Below the pieces are notes generated by a model. The model searched no databases. It was given only the letters and a program-made list of their open reading frames with translations, and was not told the DNA's origin. Below, piece by piece: positions 8,918 to 18,445 of a stretch of DNA of 64,000 nucleotides (within the stretch, counting starts at the first letter, position 1; each line of letters opens with the position of its first letter). A program made the position numbers and the translations under genes. The DNA lies in assembly GCA_904846265.1 (NCBI GenBank), contig CAJHAA010000012.1, positions 28,962 through 92,961 of the forward strand, in the 5' to 3' direction. Origin of the DNA: Psychrobacter immobilis. Its GTDB lineage: Bacteria > Pseudomonadota > Gammaproteobacteria > Pseudomonadales > Moraxellaceae.

Positions 8918-10948
8918 ATGTTAATCACAGAATTGGGTTATTTTGCCTTGCTAGCCGCCTTTATATTGGCGATTTTGCAGGTGGTATTACCAACCGTCGG
9001 TATTATGCGTGACCACGTTGCGTGGCAGCGTTTGGCACCAAGTCTGGCGTGGGCACAATTTGCTGCCATGATCACATCATTTGCCGCGCTGATGGCAGGC
9101 TTTTATTACAATGACTTCAGCCTCGTCTATGTCACTCAGCATTCTAATACGCTGTTGCCTTGGTATTATAAGCTGTCGGCAACTTGGGGTGGTCATGAGG
9201 GTTCATTGCTGCTTTGGATGACCATCATGGCTACTTGGTGTGCGCTGGTCTCTTACTTTAGCCGTGGTTTGCCACTGTCTATGCGTGCGCGAGTGTTGGT
9301 CATTTTGGCTGGCGTACAGATGATGATGCTAGCGATGCTGATTTTTACCTCGTCGCCATTTGATCGTACATTGCCAAATTTACCTGTTGATGGTGCGGAT
9401 CTAAATCCTGTGCTACAAGATTTCGGTTTGATTATTCACCCACCGATGCTGTATATGGGTTATGTGGGTTTGGTCGTGCCGTTTGCCTTTTGTATGGCGG
9501 CATTGTGGGAAGGTCGTTTAGATGCAGTGTGGACACGCTGGTCGCGTCCGTGGGCATTGGCGGCTTGGGGCTTTTTGACCGTTGGTATCGCGCTTGGCTC
9601 ATGGTGGGCCTATTATGAGCTTGGCTGGGGTGGTTGGTGGTTCTGGGATCCAGTAGAGAACGCTTCATTGATGCCATGGCTGGCTGGTACCGCGCTGTTA
9701 CATTCGCTTGCCGTCACAGAAAAACGTGGTGTCTTTAAAGCATGGACGATTATGCTGGCGATTTTTGCTTTTGCACTCAGTCTATTGGGCACCTTTCTCG
9801 TGCGTTCTGGCGTTATTACCTCGGTGCATTCGTTTGCCGCTGACCCAACGCGTGGTCTGGTCATTCTAGTCATTCTCGGTGTGATCATCGGCGGTGGCTT
9901 GTTGATGTTTGCGGTACGTGGTTGGCGTTTAACGGTCGAAAGTCAGTATCAACTGATCTCACGCGAGTCATTTTTAGTCATTAACAACGTTATTATTTTG
10001 ATTTCGACTTTGGTCGTACTACTCGGCACGCTGTATCCTATCATTGCTGACTCCTTTAATTTAGGTCAGGTGTCTGTCGGCCCTCCTTACTTTAATGCGC
10101 TATTTGTACCGCTAACGTGGCTGATATTAGTGGCAATGGGTATGGGCTCGAACATTCGCTGGAAAAAAGACAGCCGTCCGTTATTGGGCGCTGGTATGGT
10201 CATTGCAGCCAGTAGTTTAGTGCTTGCAGCAGTTATCACGTATTTTGTGAGCCCGTCTGCGATGCTTAATATTGGCGTTACCTTGGCGGTCAGTTTTTGG
10301 GTACTGCTATGGATGGTGGTTGATTTCAAAGACAAAACCAAAAACGCACCCAATTTTGTTAAAGGGTTAAGCCAGTTACGTCTGAGCTATTGGGGTCAAC
10401 AGATCGCTCATATCGGTGTCATTATTGCCGTCATCGGCGTCGCATTTACCAGTACGTTAAGTATTGAACGTGATGTCGCGCTTGGACCAAACGATAGCGT
10501 TCATGTCCAAGGCTATGACTTTACCGTTAAAGGCTTTCGTGAAGTCAAAGGCAGTAACTTTGATGCCACCCAAGCTGAGGTTGAAATTAGCAAAGATGGC
10601 CGTGCTGTGACCACTCTGTATCCTGAAAAACGTAATTACATCATTAGTATGATGCCAGTCACAGAAGCCGCGATTGATGCTAGCCTCATGCGTGATGTTT
10701 ATGTGGCACTTGGCGAACCTATCGCCGAAGATAGCAATGAATGGGCAGTACGTATTTATGTGAAACCGCTTATCCGCTGGATATGGCTAGGCGCTCTGAT
10801 TATGGCGTTTGGTGCAGTATTGAGTATTCTTGATCATCGCTATCGTATTAAGAAAACCAAGACACCTGCACAAATTGCGGCGAATAAAGCAGGCTTTACC
10901 ACCGTCGCCGATTTGGATGCGTCAGCATTAAAGACAGGGGATAATTAA
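8918..10948 (+). CDS. ccmF: Cytochrome c-type biogenesis protein CcmF (haem lyase subunit)
   Basis: Inner-membrane core of the system I cytochrome c haem lyase, which receives haem from CcmE and ligates it to apocytochrome CXXCH. The 676-residue polytopic protein carries the tryptophan-rich WWD signature at about residues 229-250 (SWWAYYELGWGGWWFWDPVENAS) and conserved His residues in LIIHPP (His174) and LLHSLAVTEKRG. A periplasmic domain precedes the last membrane segment (IRWIWLGALIMAFGAVLSIL). ccmG begins 1 bp after its stop. It heads the ccmF-G-H-I cluster; ccmABCDE are not in the window. Confidence 0.96.
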   Translation: MLITELGYFALLAAFILAILQVVLPTVGIMRDHVAWQRLAPSLAWAQFAAMITSFAALMAGFYYNDFSLVYVTQHSNTLLPWYYKLSATWGGHEGSLLLWMTIMATWCALVSYFSRGLPLSMRARVLVILAGVQMMMLAMLIFTSSPFDRTLPNLPVDGADLNPVLQDFGLIIHPPMLYMGYVGLVVPFAFCMAALWEGRLDAVWTRWSRPWALAAWGFLTVGIALGSWWAYYELGWGGWWFWDPVENASLMPWLAGTALLHSLAVTEKRGVFKAWTIMLAIFAFALSLLGTFLVRSGVITSVHSFAADPTRGLVILVILGVIIGGGLLMFAVRGWRLTVESQYQLISRESFLVINNVIILISTLVVLLGTLYPIIADSFNLGQVSVGPPYFNALFVPLTWLILVAMGMGSNIRWKKDSRPLLGAGMVIAASSLVLAAVITYFVSPSAMLNIGVTLAVSFWVLLWMVVDFKDKTKNAPNFVKGLSQLRLSYWGQQIAHIGVIIAVIGVAFTSTLSIERDVALGPNDSVHVQGYDFTVKGFREVKGSNFDATQAEVEISKDGRAVTTLYPEKRNYIISMMPVTEAAIDASLMRDVYVALGEPIAEDSNEWAVRIYVKPLIRWIWLGALIMAFGAVLSILDHRYRIKKTKTPAQIAANKAGFTTVADLDASALKTGDN

Positions 10949-10949
10949 T

Positions 10950-11609
10950 ATGAGCACATCAAAGCAATCCCCTGATCAAAATGCAAAGCAAGATAAGGTA
11001 GGTGGTACGAAAACCATGAATAAAAAGCAACTTAAGCTATGGTTTTTGATTCCACTGATCGTTTTCATTGGCTTAATCATCATGTTATATCTGCGTTTGG
11101 GTAAGCCGACGGATATCGTTACCAATACGGCACTTGAGCGCCCAGTGCCCGCTTTTGAGCTGCCTCTATTATCAGATACCAGTCGTATCATGACCAATGA
11201 GAATCTGCCTGATAAGCCATTTTTGATGAATATCTGGGGCTCTTGGTGCCCAACTTGTATTATTGAGCATCCTTTTCTTATGCAACTAGAGGAGCGCGGT
11301 GTCAATCTGGTCGGGGTCAACTATAAAGATGACATTGGTGATGCTCTAGGCTACTTAAACCGAGGTGGCGATCCGTTCTCGATGTCCATTCAGGATTTAT
11401 CTGGTCAGTTTGCTTTGGACTTAGGTTTGACGGGTGCGCCTGAGACTTTCGTAGTCGATGGTAATGGTATTATTCGTCAGCACATCATTGGTGAGATCAA
11501 TGAAAGCAACTGGCAAAGCCGTATTACGCCTTGCTTGATGGTGCTCAATGAAGCCAATAATAATGACGTCAGTCCAGATCCGACTCAGGTTGCGGAGGCG
11601 TGTAAATGA
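10950..11609 (+). CDS. ccmG: Thiol:disulfide interchange protein CcmG/DsbE
   Basis: Membrane-anchored periplasmic thioredoxin that helps reduce apocytochrome c before haem attachment. The 219-residue protein has one membrane anchor at about residues 29-48 and a thioredoxin fold with WGSWCPTC (Cys100, Cys103); GVNYKDD and the LTGAPETFVVDGNG segment (the cis-Pro loop) are typical of DsbE. A Met at residue 23 gives a shorter alternative, but the ATG at 10950 directly follows the ccmF stop and has a GGGG-type ribosome-binding site inside ccmF. Its stop overlaps the ccmH start (ATGA). Confidence 0.94.
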   Translation: MSTSKQSPDQNAKQDKVGGTKTMNKKQLKLWFLIPLIVFIGLIIMLYLRLGKPTDIVTNTALERPVPAFELPLLSDTSRIMTNENLPDKPFLMNIWGSWCPTCIIEHPFLMQLEERGVNLVGVNYKDDIGDALGYLNRGGDPFSMSIQDLSGQFALDLGLTGAPETFVVDGNGIIRQHIIGEINESNWQSRITPCLMVLNEANNNDVSPDPTQVAEACK

Positions 11610-12169
11610 TAGCCAATAAAATAACAACCGTTACGTTAAAAGTCGCGAGCCTATTAATAGTTTGTCTAATAAGTATGGCAAGCTATGCTGCTATTGAGGT
11701 CTATGACTTTGATTCTGTGCAGCAAGAAGCCCAATATCGTGGTCTCATCGAAGAGCTGCGTTGCCCAAAATGTCAAAACCAAAATCTTGCAGGATCGGAT
11801 GCGCCTATTGCTCAAGATCTAAAGCAAAAAACCTATGATTTGATAAAAGATGGTCGTAGTGATGGCGAGATTCGTGCTTATATGCAGGAACGTTATGGCG
11901 ATTTCATCACTTATAAGCCGCCTGTCCGTCCATCAACGTGGATTTTGTGGTTTTTTCCGCCACTATTACTCATCAGTTTACTCATAGGCTGGTTCTGGCA
12001 AAGCAAACGACGTCAGCTTGTCGCTAGTGGTGAAAGCGGGGTAACGGTCAATAGTACGGCTGCTGCTCTATCTGCTGCTGAAAAAGCCGAGATTGATCGT
12101 CTGTTATCACGTGCTTCGAGCGATGACAAAAACGACCATGATATTACAAGCCTCAAGGACAAAAAATGA
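11606..12169 (+). CDS. ccmH: Cytochrome c-type biogenesis protein CcmH (thiol-oxidoreductase subunit)
   Basis: Component of the haem lyase that handles the thiols of apocytochrome c. The 187-residue protein has a signal peptide (residues 1-28), the defining LRCPKC motif (Cys53, Cys56) followed by QNQNLAGSDAPIA, and one membrane segment at about residues 112-130. It corresponds to the short CcmH (CycL) form; the TPR half present in E. coli CcmH is a separate gene here (ccmI, next). It overlaps ccmG by 4 bp and ccmI by 4 bp, so the three genes are translationally coupled. Confidence 0.94.
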   Translation: MIANKITTVTLKVASLLIVCLISMASYAAIEVYDFDSVQQEAQYRGLIEELRCPKCQNQNLAGSDAPIAQDLKQKTYDLIKDGRSDGEIRAYMQERYGDFITYKPPVRPSTWILWFFPPLLLISLLIGWFWQSKRRQLVASGESGVTVNSTAAALSAAEKAEIDRLLSRASSDDKNDHDITSLKDKK

Positions 12170-13446
12170 CCATATTCTCTACTGTGGGCTTATTTATTGC
12201 TCTAAGCTTACTCATTGCCTTAATACTCGCTGTTATTACTATCATGCCTTGGCTACGAGCGTCACGCTCGCCAGAAAAACCTCTGGACAATCAGCTGTTG
12301 GATATCAACGTTGCTGTGTTCCGTGAGCGTCTAGCAGAACTAAAAACAGACAAAGACAATGGCACTATCGATGACAGCCATTACCAGAACCAAAAACTGG
12401 AGCTTGAACGCCAGTTATTGGATGCTCAGCGTGAAGTCACACCGATGGTCGCGCCTGGTATCAAAAGCCGATTGATCATTACTGTCTGGGTGCCAGTCCT
12501 CGCGGCGATGGCGTATTTGATGGTCGGCGATCGTACGCCTGTGTTCGAGCTTTGGGCAGCTGAAGACAAAGTGGGTCAAGTGGCTGATGACTTGTTAACG
12601 GGTAAGATTGATCAGCCGCCTGCTTGGGCGATTGAAGATGGTCAACAGCTGATTAGTGCCATGCAAACCAATGTCTATCGTCATGCTGATGATCCAGATC
12701 GCTGGATGCGTTTATCAGAATTATTCTTATCATTAGAAGCCACTGACTCCGCAATTGAAGCCTTGTCGCGTGCTTATCGTTTGTCACCAGACAATGAAGA
12801 GATTGCAACCACCTATGCACAGATTAGCTTCTTTGCCAATAAAGGCCAATTAGACGCTAATAGTCGCCGAGTGCTACAAGACGTGTTGGCTAAAAATCCA
12901 GAGCATGAGGGCGCGCAAATGCTCATGGCAATGGGTGAGGCACGGAGTAGTAATTTCGATCAAGCACAAGGCTGGATTAAGCGTCTACGTGACAGTATTG
13001 CGGCTAAACCTGGTGATCATACCAAAGCATTGGCGAGTCTAGATGAGCTAAGTGCTAATGTCACCGCTCAGCAACAGCAAGCCTCTGAAGGTGTTGAAGT
13101 GACTGTTACGATTAATGCTAGCTTGCTGCCGTTAGTTAAAGCCGACGATGTGTTGTTTGTCGCCATACGTGATGTCAATGGTGGACCACCATTTGCTGCC
13201 AAACGTTTGCCGATCAGTATTATCAAGCAAGGTGAAGCCAGCATTAGCCTAAGCGATTTGGATGCCATGATGCCTGAACGTACTTTGAAATCGGCGAGAG
13301 CGGATAAAGTTCAGTTGGCTGTCATCGCTCGTATCAGCCATAGTGGCACTGCCAGTGCAGAGTCAGGGGATTTGTCAGGTAATCCAGTGGTGATTAGTGC
13401 GGAACAAAATCAGGTCAATGTTGAAATCAATCAACAAATTCCATAG
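12166..13446 (+). CDS. ccmI: Cytochrome c-type biogenesis protein CcmI (TPR protein)
   Basis: Apocytochrome c chaperone of the haem lyase. The 426-residue protein begins with a membrane segment, then a short cytoplasmic coiled-coil-like region with DINVAVFRERLAEL...QKLELERQLLDA, a second membrane segment (LIITVWVPVLAAMAYLMVG) and a periplasmic part with tetratricopeptide-like helices (about residues 160-290: DDPDRWMRLSELFLSLEATDSAIEALSRAYRL). The C-terminal ~120 residues form a separate beta-rich domain (EVTVTINASLLPLVKADDVLFVAIRD). Last gene of ccmFGHI; a weak hairpin (13483-13507) follows without a clear T-run. Confidence 0.92.
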   Translation: MTIFSTVGLFIALSLLIALILAVITIMPWLRASRSPEKPLDNQLLDINVAVFRERLAELKTDKDNGTIDDSHYQNQKLELERQLLDAQREVTPMVAPGIKSRLIITVWVPVLAAMAYLMVGDRTPVFELWAAEDKVGQVADDLLTGKIDQPPAWAIEDGQQLISAMQTNVYRHADDPDRWMRLSELFLSLEATDSAIEALSRAYRLSPDNEEIATTYAQISFFANKGQLDANSRRVLQDVLAKNPEHEGAQMLMAMGEARSSNFDQAQGWIKRLRDSIAAKPGDHTKALASLDELSANVTAQQQQASEGVEVTVTINASLLPLVKADDVLFVAIRDVNGGPPFAAKRLPISIIKQGEASISLSDLDAMMPERTLKSARADKVQLAVIARISHSGTASAESGDLSGNPVVISAEQNQVNVEINQQIP

Positions 13447-13594
13447 TATTTATATCTGTTGTTGTCAGCACCTCTGACGTAAGCGCTGTTGTCCGATACA
13501 GCAGCGCGCAACAGCATTATATGAACAGATAAGTCATGACAACTTATCACTGCAAATAATGAAAATACTTGAGCTTTGCCAAGCCACAAGGTAA

Positions 13595-14323
<729 letters not shown>

Positions 14324-14358
14324 TCATCGATTTTAAATAGTTGATGACGCGATTGAAG

Positions 14359-14385
14359 ACCCTGTTTATTAGCAGGGTTTTTTTT
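14359..14385 (+). terminator. adk terminator
   Basis: Stem ACCCTG (14359-14364) / CAGGGT (14373-14378) with an 8-nt loop, followed by eight T. It lies 36 bp after the adk stop. Confidence 0.85.
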
Positions 14386-14481
14386 ATGTCTAATGGTTTT
14401 AACTGTATGTCTTACAATATTACTAAGCAGAACTCTCATTGCTTAACGATTCTATTGAGTAAGCGCTTAAACAGCATCCAC

Positions 14482-14520
14482 AAAAAAGCCGCTCACTCAT
14501 GATGAGTAAACGGCTATTTT
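14482..14520 (-). terminator. secB terminator
   Basis: On the minus strand, AGCCG...CGGCT encloses an inner ACTCAT/ATGAGT stem, and six T follow (14487-14482). It is placed about 45 bp past the secB stop. Confidence 0.75.
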
Positions 14521-14565
14521 ATCAAAATATACTGCGAATAAAGCTAGCACATTTTTGCTTAAAAC

Positions 14566-15018
14566 TTATGCATTACCTTCAGCATCAACTTGTGCTTGTT
14601 GCTGGCTTTGCGCGTAAGCTTGGTCAAAGTTGACAGGGGCTAGCAATAACTGCGGGAAGCTACCACGCGTTACGATGTCACTGATTACTTCACGAGCATA
14701 TGGGAACAAAACGTTCGGGCAGTATGCACCTAAGATTTGACCGATTTGGTCTTCTGGAATATCTTTTAATAAGAAGATACCTGCTTGATGCACTTCAGCG
14801 ATAAATGCCGCTTCTTCCGCATTTTTTGCTGTAACGCTCACCGTTAAGATGACTTGATAATGATCGTCATCCAGTTTTTCAGCGTTGCTAGACAAATTGA
14901 TATCAAGCTCTGGGTTCCACTCTTTGGTGAACACACTAGCGCCTGGGACTTCAAGTGACATGTCTTTTACGTAGATACGCTCTAGTGCCAATTGTGGTTG
15001 TGCTTGTTCTTCAGCCAT
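14566..15018 (-). CDS. secB: Protein-export chaperone SecB
   Basis: Tetrameric cytoplasmic chaperone that keeps preproteins unfolded and hands them to SecA. The 150-residue protein shows [20 protein letters not shown] at the start, the [38 protein letters not shown] block, and a Gln-rich acidic tail ([15 protein letters not shown]). Same strand as grxC, whose stop is 168 bp upstream; this is the yibN-grxC-secB order known from enterobacteria. Confidence 0.97.
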   Translation of the reverse strand: MAEEQAQPQLALERIYVKDMSLEVPGASVFTKEWNPELDINLSSNAEKLDDDHYQVILTVSVTAKNAEEAAFIAEVHQAGIFLLKDIPEDQIGQILGAYCPNVLFPYAREVISDIVTRGSFPQLLLAPVNFDQAYAQSQQQAQVDAEGNA

Positions 15019-15186
15019 GATAAATCCTCTAAAAGTTGATCAAGTAGTTGGACAAACTGTCATTTTAATAAAAGTTCATTGTAATATAAATCGAGACAAA
15101 ATCTGGATGTTTTTATTACTCTCTTTTATCTTTGCCGCTGTCTATCATTGCACAGGCAAAGACAGACAGCAACGAAAAGTAGCAGA

Positions 15187-15450
15187 TTAACCTGCTAATA
15201 GCTCGTCAAGTTTGCCTTGTTGGTTCATTTGATTGAGCTCATCAAAACCACCGACAAAGGTCTCACCGACGAAAATTTGCGGTACAGTGCGATAGTTATT
15301 GGTTTTTTTCATTAATTCTTGACGCTCTTCGCGGCTTATATCGTGCATGCCAATTTCTTCGTAGTCAACGCCTTTAGTTTTTAAGAGTTGTTTGGCGTTT
15401 GAGCAATATGGGCAGATAGGCGTCGTATAAACTTTAACAGCGACAGTCAT
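15187..15450 (-). CDS. grxC: Glutaredoxin 3
   Basis: Small glutathione-dependent dithiol oxidoreductase. The 87-residue length, the active site C13-P-Y-C16 in TTPICPYCSNAK, the TVPQIFVG cis-Pro segment and GGFDEL glutathione-binding motif identify GrxC. It lies between the rhodanese gene (upstream, separated by a terminator-like hairpin) and secB (downstream), all on the minus strand. Confidence 0.96.
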   Translation of the reverse strand: MTVAVKVYTTPICPYCSNAKQLLKTKGVDYEEIGMHDISREERQELMKKTNNYRTVPQIFVGETFVGGFDELNQMNQQGKLDELLAG

Positions 15451-15646
15451 GGTAAATCCTTATTTATAAGTTTAGAAGGTAACCGTTTTATTATAAATAA
15501 TTATTTGATAAAAATTCTTATAATCCGTTACCAGCAAGTAAATTAAAGATAGATTCGGTAATGCTCGTTATTAAAGTGGGGATGAGTAGAGCAAATTCAA
15601 GATGTTTGAGTATAAAAGCGCTGACGGTAGCATAAATGCCACAAAC

Positions 15647-15679
15647 AAAAAAACACCTATCGATAAGGTGTCTTTTTTA
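15647..15679. terminator. Bidirectional terminator-like hairpin upstream of grxC
   Basis: Stem ACACCT/AGGTGT around ATCGATA is flanked by A7 on the left and T6 on the right, so it can act on either strand. On the minus strand it would end the rhodanese transcript before grxC. Confidence 0.65.
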
Positions 15680-15756
15680 TTTGTGAATATTCAACGCGCC
15701 TCAATCATATACCAATTGATACGGGCTAAATATTTTTTAAACAGCAGTATAGCGGA

Positions 15757-16212
15757 CTACTTATGTAGACTTGGTTTGGCTTTGCCTTTATTTTTAGGCT
15801 TTGCGTCTTTTAAACCAACCAATGGCATGCCCGCTGCTTGCCAGCCGCCGATACCACCTTCTAAGCGATAGACACTGTCCTTGCCGATCATCTGAATCGC
15901 CGCGCCTGCTTGCACACCCATATCACAAATGATAATCACTGGCTGCTCAATTGCACGGATTTCTTCTAAGCGGTCTTTAAGCTCAGTGAACGGTATGTTA
16001 CGGCTGCCTTGGATGTAACCGGTCTCAAACTTCTTTTTGGCACGAATATCGATTAGCTGCGCGTTTTGCGAGTTAACCATCATACCTAAGGTATTGGGCG
16101 ATATTTTTCTGCCACTACGTTTGTTTTCAATCGTAAAAAATAGCACGGCAAGTACGGCTAATATACCAAATAAAAACGGGTGGTTGCCCACAAATTCCAG
16201 CGCACGATCCAA
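15757..16212 (-). CDS. Rhodanese-like membrane-anchored protein (YibN type), TTG start
   Basis: A single rhodanese domain behind one N-terminal membrane segment. With the proposed TTG start at 16212 the protein has 151 residues and begins (M)DRALEFVGNHPFLFGILAVL, aligning with E. coli YibN (FVSRHPILSIAWIALLVAVL as I remember it). This start has a strong GGAGG at 16223-16219 with a 6-nt spacer, while the first ATG of the open frame (16329) has no such site and would put 39 poorly conserved residues ahead of the anchor. The rhodanese loop has its active-site Cys96 in IIICDMGVQAG, followed by a GGIGGWQAAGMPL signature and a basic tail. Sulfur-transfer substrate unknown. Genomic neighbour of grxC-secB as in enterobacteria. 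Confidence 0.85.
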   Translation of the reverse strand: MDRALEFVGNHPFLFGILAVLAVLFFTIENKRSGRKISPNTLGMMVNSQNAQLIDIRAKKKFETGYIQGSRNIPFTELKDRLEEIRAIEQPVIIICDMGVQAGAAIQMIGKDSVYRLEGGIGGWQAAGMPLVGLKDAKPKNKGKAKPSLHK

Positions 16213-16372
16213 ACCATACCTCCAAAAAAATAAGTGTTCGGTTAAGCTGAGAAGACAGCCTAACGATACTGAACAAGGCGCTATTATACCGATTAGACCA
16301 TCCATAGTAAACGGGCGATGGTCAACCAAGCGATTAACGAGCTATAAGGCAGCGATTACGATTAATAAGGCG

Positions 16373-16419
16373 GATACTAAGCCCTATTAATACTGCCCGT
16401 ATTAATAGGGCTTAGTATC
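16373..16419. repeat. Perfect palindrome with 21-bp arms overlapping the rsgA stop codon
   Basis: Arms 16373-16393 and 16399-16419 (GATACTAAGCCCTATTAATAC and its exact complement) flank the 5-nt loop TGCCC. The right arm holds the last codons and stop of rsgA. There is no T-run on the minus side, so it is not a standard intrinsic terminator. Confidence 0.9.
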
Positions 16420-17505
16420 GGCTTCTTCTCTTAGGGTAACGAGGTTTTCTACACGGCGCTGTAATACCACGCCGTCAGCAACTGCCTTCCATAATGCGCA
16501 GCCTTTACTGTTGTGAGTATGACGACAATCACGGAACTGACAGTTGCCAGATAACGGTGCAAGTTCCACAAATCCTGAAATGATATCATCGGGTGTGAGA
16601 TGCCAAATGCCGTACTCGCGGATACCTGGCGTATCGACGATACCGCCTTGGGTCAAGTCGGCTGGATTAAATGGTAATAAGCGACTGGTGGTAGTGGTGT
16701 GTTGACCAAGTTTTGAGTTATCAGAGATGATATTGACGCTTTGTGCCGATTCAGGTAGTAGGGCATTAATCAAACTGCTTTTACCGACACCAGATTGCCC
16801 AGCAAAAATAACCAGTTTTTTATCGATATAACGTTTTAATTCATCTAGCCCTTCTTGCTCATCGCTATCCGCGACGTTTTCAGGGCAGTCGACTGAGGTC
16901 AAGACGCTCTCATAACCGAGAGAAGCATATTGTGCCAATAATTCTTTGGTATCGACGCCGTTTTCTTCTGCCAATAAATCGGCTTTATTAAGCACCAACA
17001 GCGGCTTTACGCCAGCATGATGACAGACGACCAAATAACGATCGATGAGGGTTGGCGCGGCAGCAGGTAGCGGCGCAAACACAATCGCCAAAATATCGAC
17101 ATTGGCGGCGACAGGTTTAAGTTTATGATAACGATCAGGACGCGAGACCAGAGAGGTACGCGGCTTAACCGATTCAATACGTCCAAAGCCAGTATTAGGG
17201 TCAGCACTCCAGCGTACTTGGTCACCAGCGGCTAGCATCGGTAAATTGGTACGCACATGACAACGCCAAATATCGCCTAATGCCAGCTCTTGCCAAAACG
17301 GTTCAGGATCATCGGGTGCAATCTCCGGCTGCACAGGTATCACCGCAGGCAAGCTGGTCACTTGTACTTCCAACTGCTTGCCATAATGCGCCATGACCAC
17401 GCCATCCATCAAACTGTCATCGATGCTGTCTTGACTTGCCAGCTGTTGTTTGTCGATGCGACGAATCTGTTGCTTAGTCAGTTTGCGTTGCCGAATTAAT
17501 GCCAT
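16402..17505 (-). CDS. rsgA: Ribosome small subunit-dependent GTPase A
   Basis: Circularly permuted GTPase that checks late 30S assembly. From the chosen ATG the protein has 367 residues: a basic N-terminus (MALIRQRKLTKQQIRRIDKQQ), an OB-fold domain, then G motifs in permuted order: G4 NKADLL, G1 GQSGVGKSSLIN, G2-region HTTTTSRLLPF, G3 DTPG in GIVDTPGIREYG, and a C-terminal zinc region CQFRDCRHTHNSKGC. The start at 17505 fits the family N-terminus; an open extension to 17562 adds 19 unrelated residues. The stop codon sits in a 47-bp palindrome. Divergent from orn. Confidence 0.95.
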   Translation of the reverse strand: MALIRQRKLTKQQIRRIDKQQLASQDSIDDSLMDGVVMAHYGKQLEVQVTSLPAVIPVQPEIAPDDPEPFWQELALGDIWRCHVRTNLPMLAAGDQVRWSADPNTGFGRIESVKPRTSLVSRPDRYHKLKPVAANVDILAIVFAPLPAAAPTLIDRYLVVCHHAGVKPLLVLNKADLLAEENGVDTKELLAQYASLGYESVLTSVDCPENVADSDEQEGLDELKRYIDKKLVIFAGQSGVGKSSLINALLPESAQSVNIISDNSKLGQHTTTTSRLLPFNPADLTQGGIVDTPGIREYGIWHLTPDDIISGFVELAPLSGNCQFRDCRHTHNSKGCALWKAVADGVVLQRRVENLVTLREEADTKPY

Positions 17506-17725
17506 GGGTTTTGAACCTATTAAAAAAATATTGCTAAGTGTAGCGTGAAAGTTTGATAACATACAGCCTAAAGCGCCTGCTGCAGACAGAGATTTTGTAA
17601 CGTTTTAAGGGTTATAAATCAGTAGATGCAACGTTTTGCTACTTAGCGATGAACATTGACAGGCGATTTATTTAATTAATATTGCTCCAAAGTTGTTCTA
17701 AACTTTATTGACCATAGGATATTTT

Positions 17726-18313
17726 ATGAGTACCGGTGACCACCCCAACAAGATTAAAATCAGAAACCAAGGCAAAAAAGGGCTGGTATGGATTGACCTA
17801 GAAATGACCGGACTGGATACCTTGAATGACGAGATTATCGAGATTGCTACCGTTGTCACTGATGAAGATTTGAATGTCCTTGCCGAAGGGCCAGTGTTCG
17901 CTATAAAAGTATCGGATCAAACGTTGAATAAAATGGATGATTGGAATACCAAGCAGCATGGTCAGTCAGGATTGGTCGACCGTGTCCGCCGTAGTACCGT
18001 GACATTGGCAGAGGCCGAAGCTGAGACGATTAAGTTTCTCAATAAATGGGTCGATAGTGGTAAGTCGCCAATGTGCGGCAATTCCATCTGTCAAGATCGC
18101 CGCTTTATGGCGCGTCAAATGCCGGAATTAGAAAAATTCTTCCATTATCGCAATCTGGATGTCTCGTCAATTAAAGAGCTTTGCTTCCGCTGGCGTCCTG
18201 ATATTCTCAGAAACTTTGAAAAAGGTGGCAGTCACCTAGCGTTAGATGACATCCGTGATTCTATTCGTGAATTAAAGCATTATCGTCAGCATTTCTTTAA
18301 ATTAATACCGTAA
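17726..18313 (+). CDS. orn: Oligoribonuclease
   Basis: 3'-5' exonuclease that clears 2-5-nt RNAs and linear c-di-GMP breakdown products (pGpG). The 195-residue protein has the DEDD(h) catalytic residues: [10 protein letters not shown] (ExoI), the middle Asp region [21 protein letters not shown] (ExoII), and the final Asp in [13 protein letters not shown] (ExoIII). The ATG at 17726 is preferred because an AGGA lies 8-9 bp upstream; a TTG at 17708 also opens the frame. Ends before a shared terminator facing lpxH. Confidence 0.96.
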   Translation: MSTGDHPNKIKIRNQGKKGLVWIDLEMTGLDTLNDEIIEIATVVTDEDLNVLAEGPVFAIKVSDQTLNKMDDWNTKQHGQSGLVDRVRRSTVTLAEAEAETIKFLNKWVDSGKSPMCGNSICQDRRFMARQMPELEKFFHYRNLDVSSIKELCFRWRPDILRNFEKGGSHLALDDIRDSIRELKHYRQHFFKLIP

Positions 18314-18379
18314 AGTAAGAGTTGAGCGATCAATAGTTTGACACTTAGATGCGCGTCAATCATGCAGTGTCATTTATAT

Positions 18380-18415
18380 AAAAAAGGTCTGTTGATAATT
18401 CAACAGACCTTTTTT
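18380..18415. terminator. Bidirectional terminator between orn and lpxH
   Basis: A 13-bp perfect stem (18383-18395 / 18400-18412, AAAGGTCTGTTGA) with a TAAT loop, A-run on the left and T-run on the right, between convergent orn (+) and lpxH (-). Confidence 0.88.
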
Positions 18416-18445
18416 ATTGTTCAGAGGCGCTCAAAAAAAATGACA

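Noticed and set aside
16037..16390. Plus-strand open frame of 117 codons opposite the rhodanese gene
   Set aside because: Shadow of the rhodanese frame. It ends in the same six residues as RsgA only because of the palindrome at 16373-16419.
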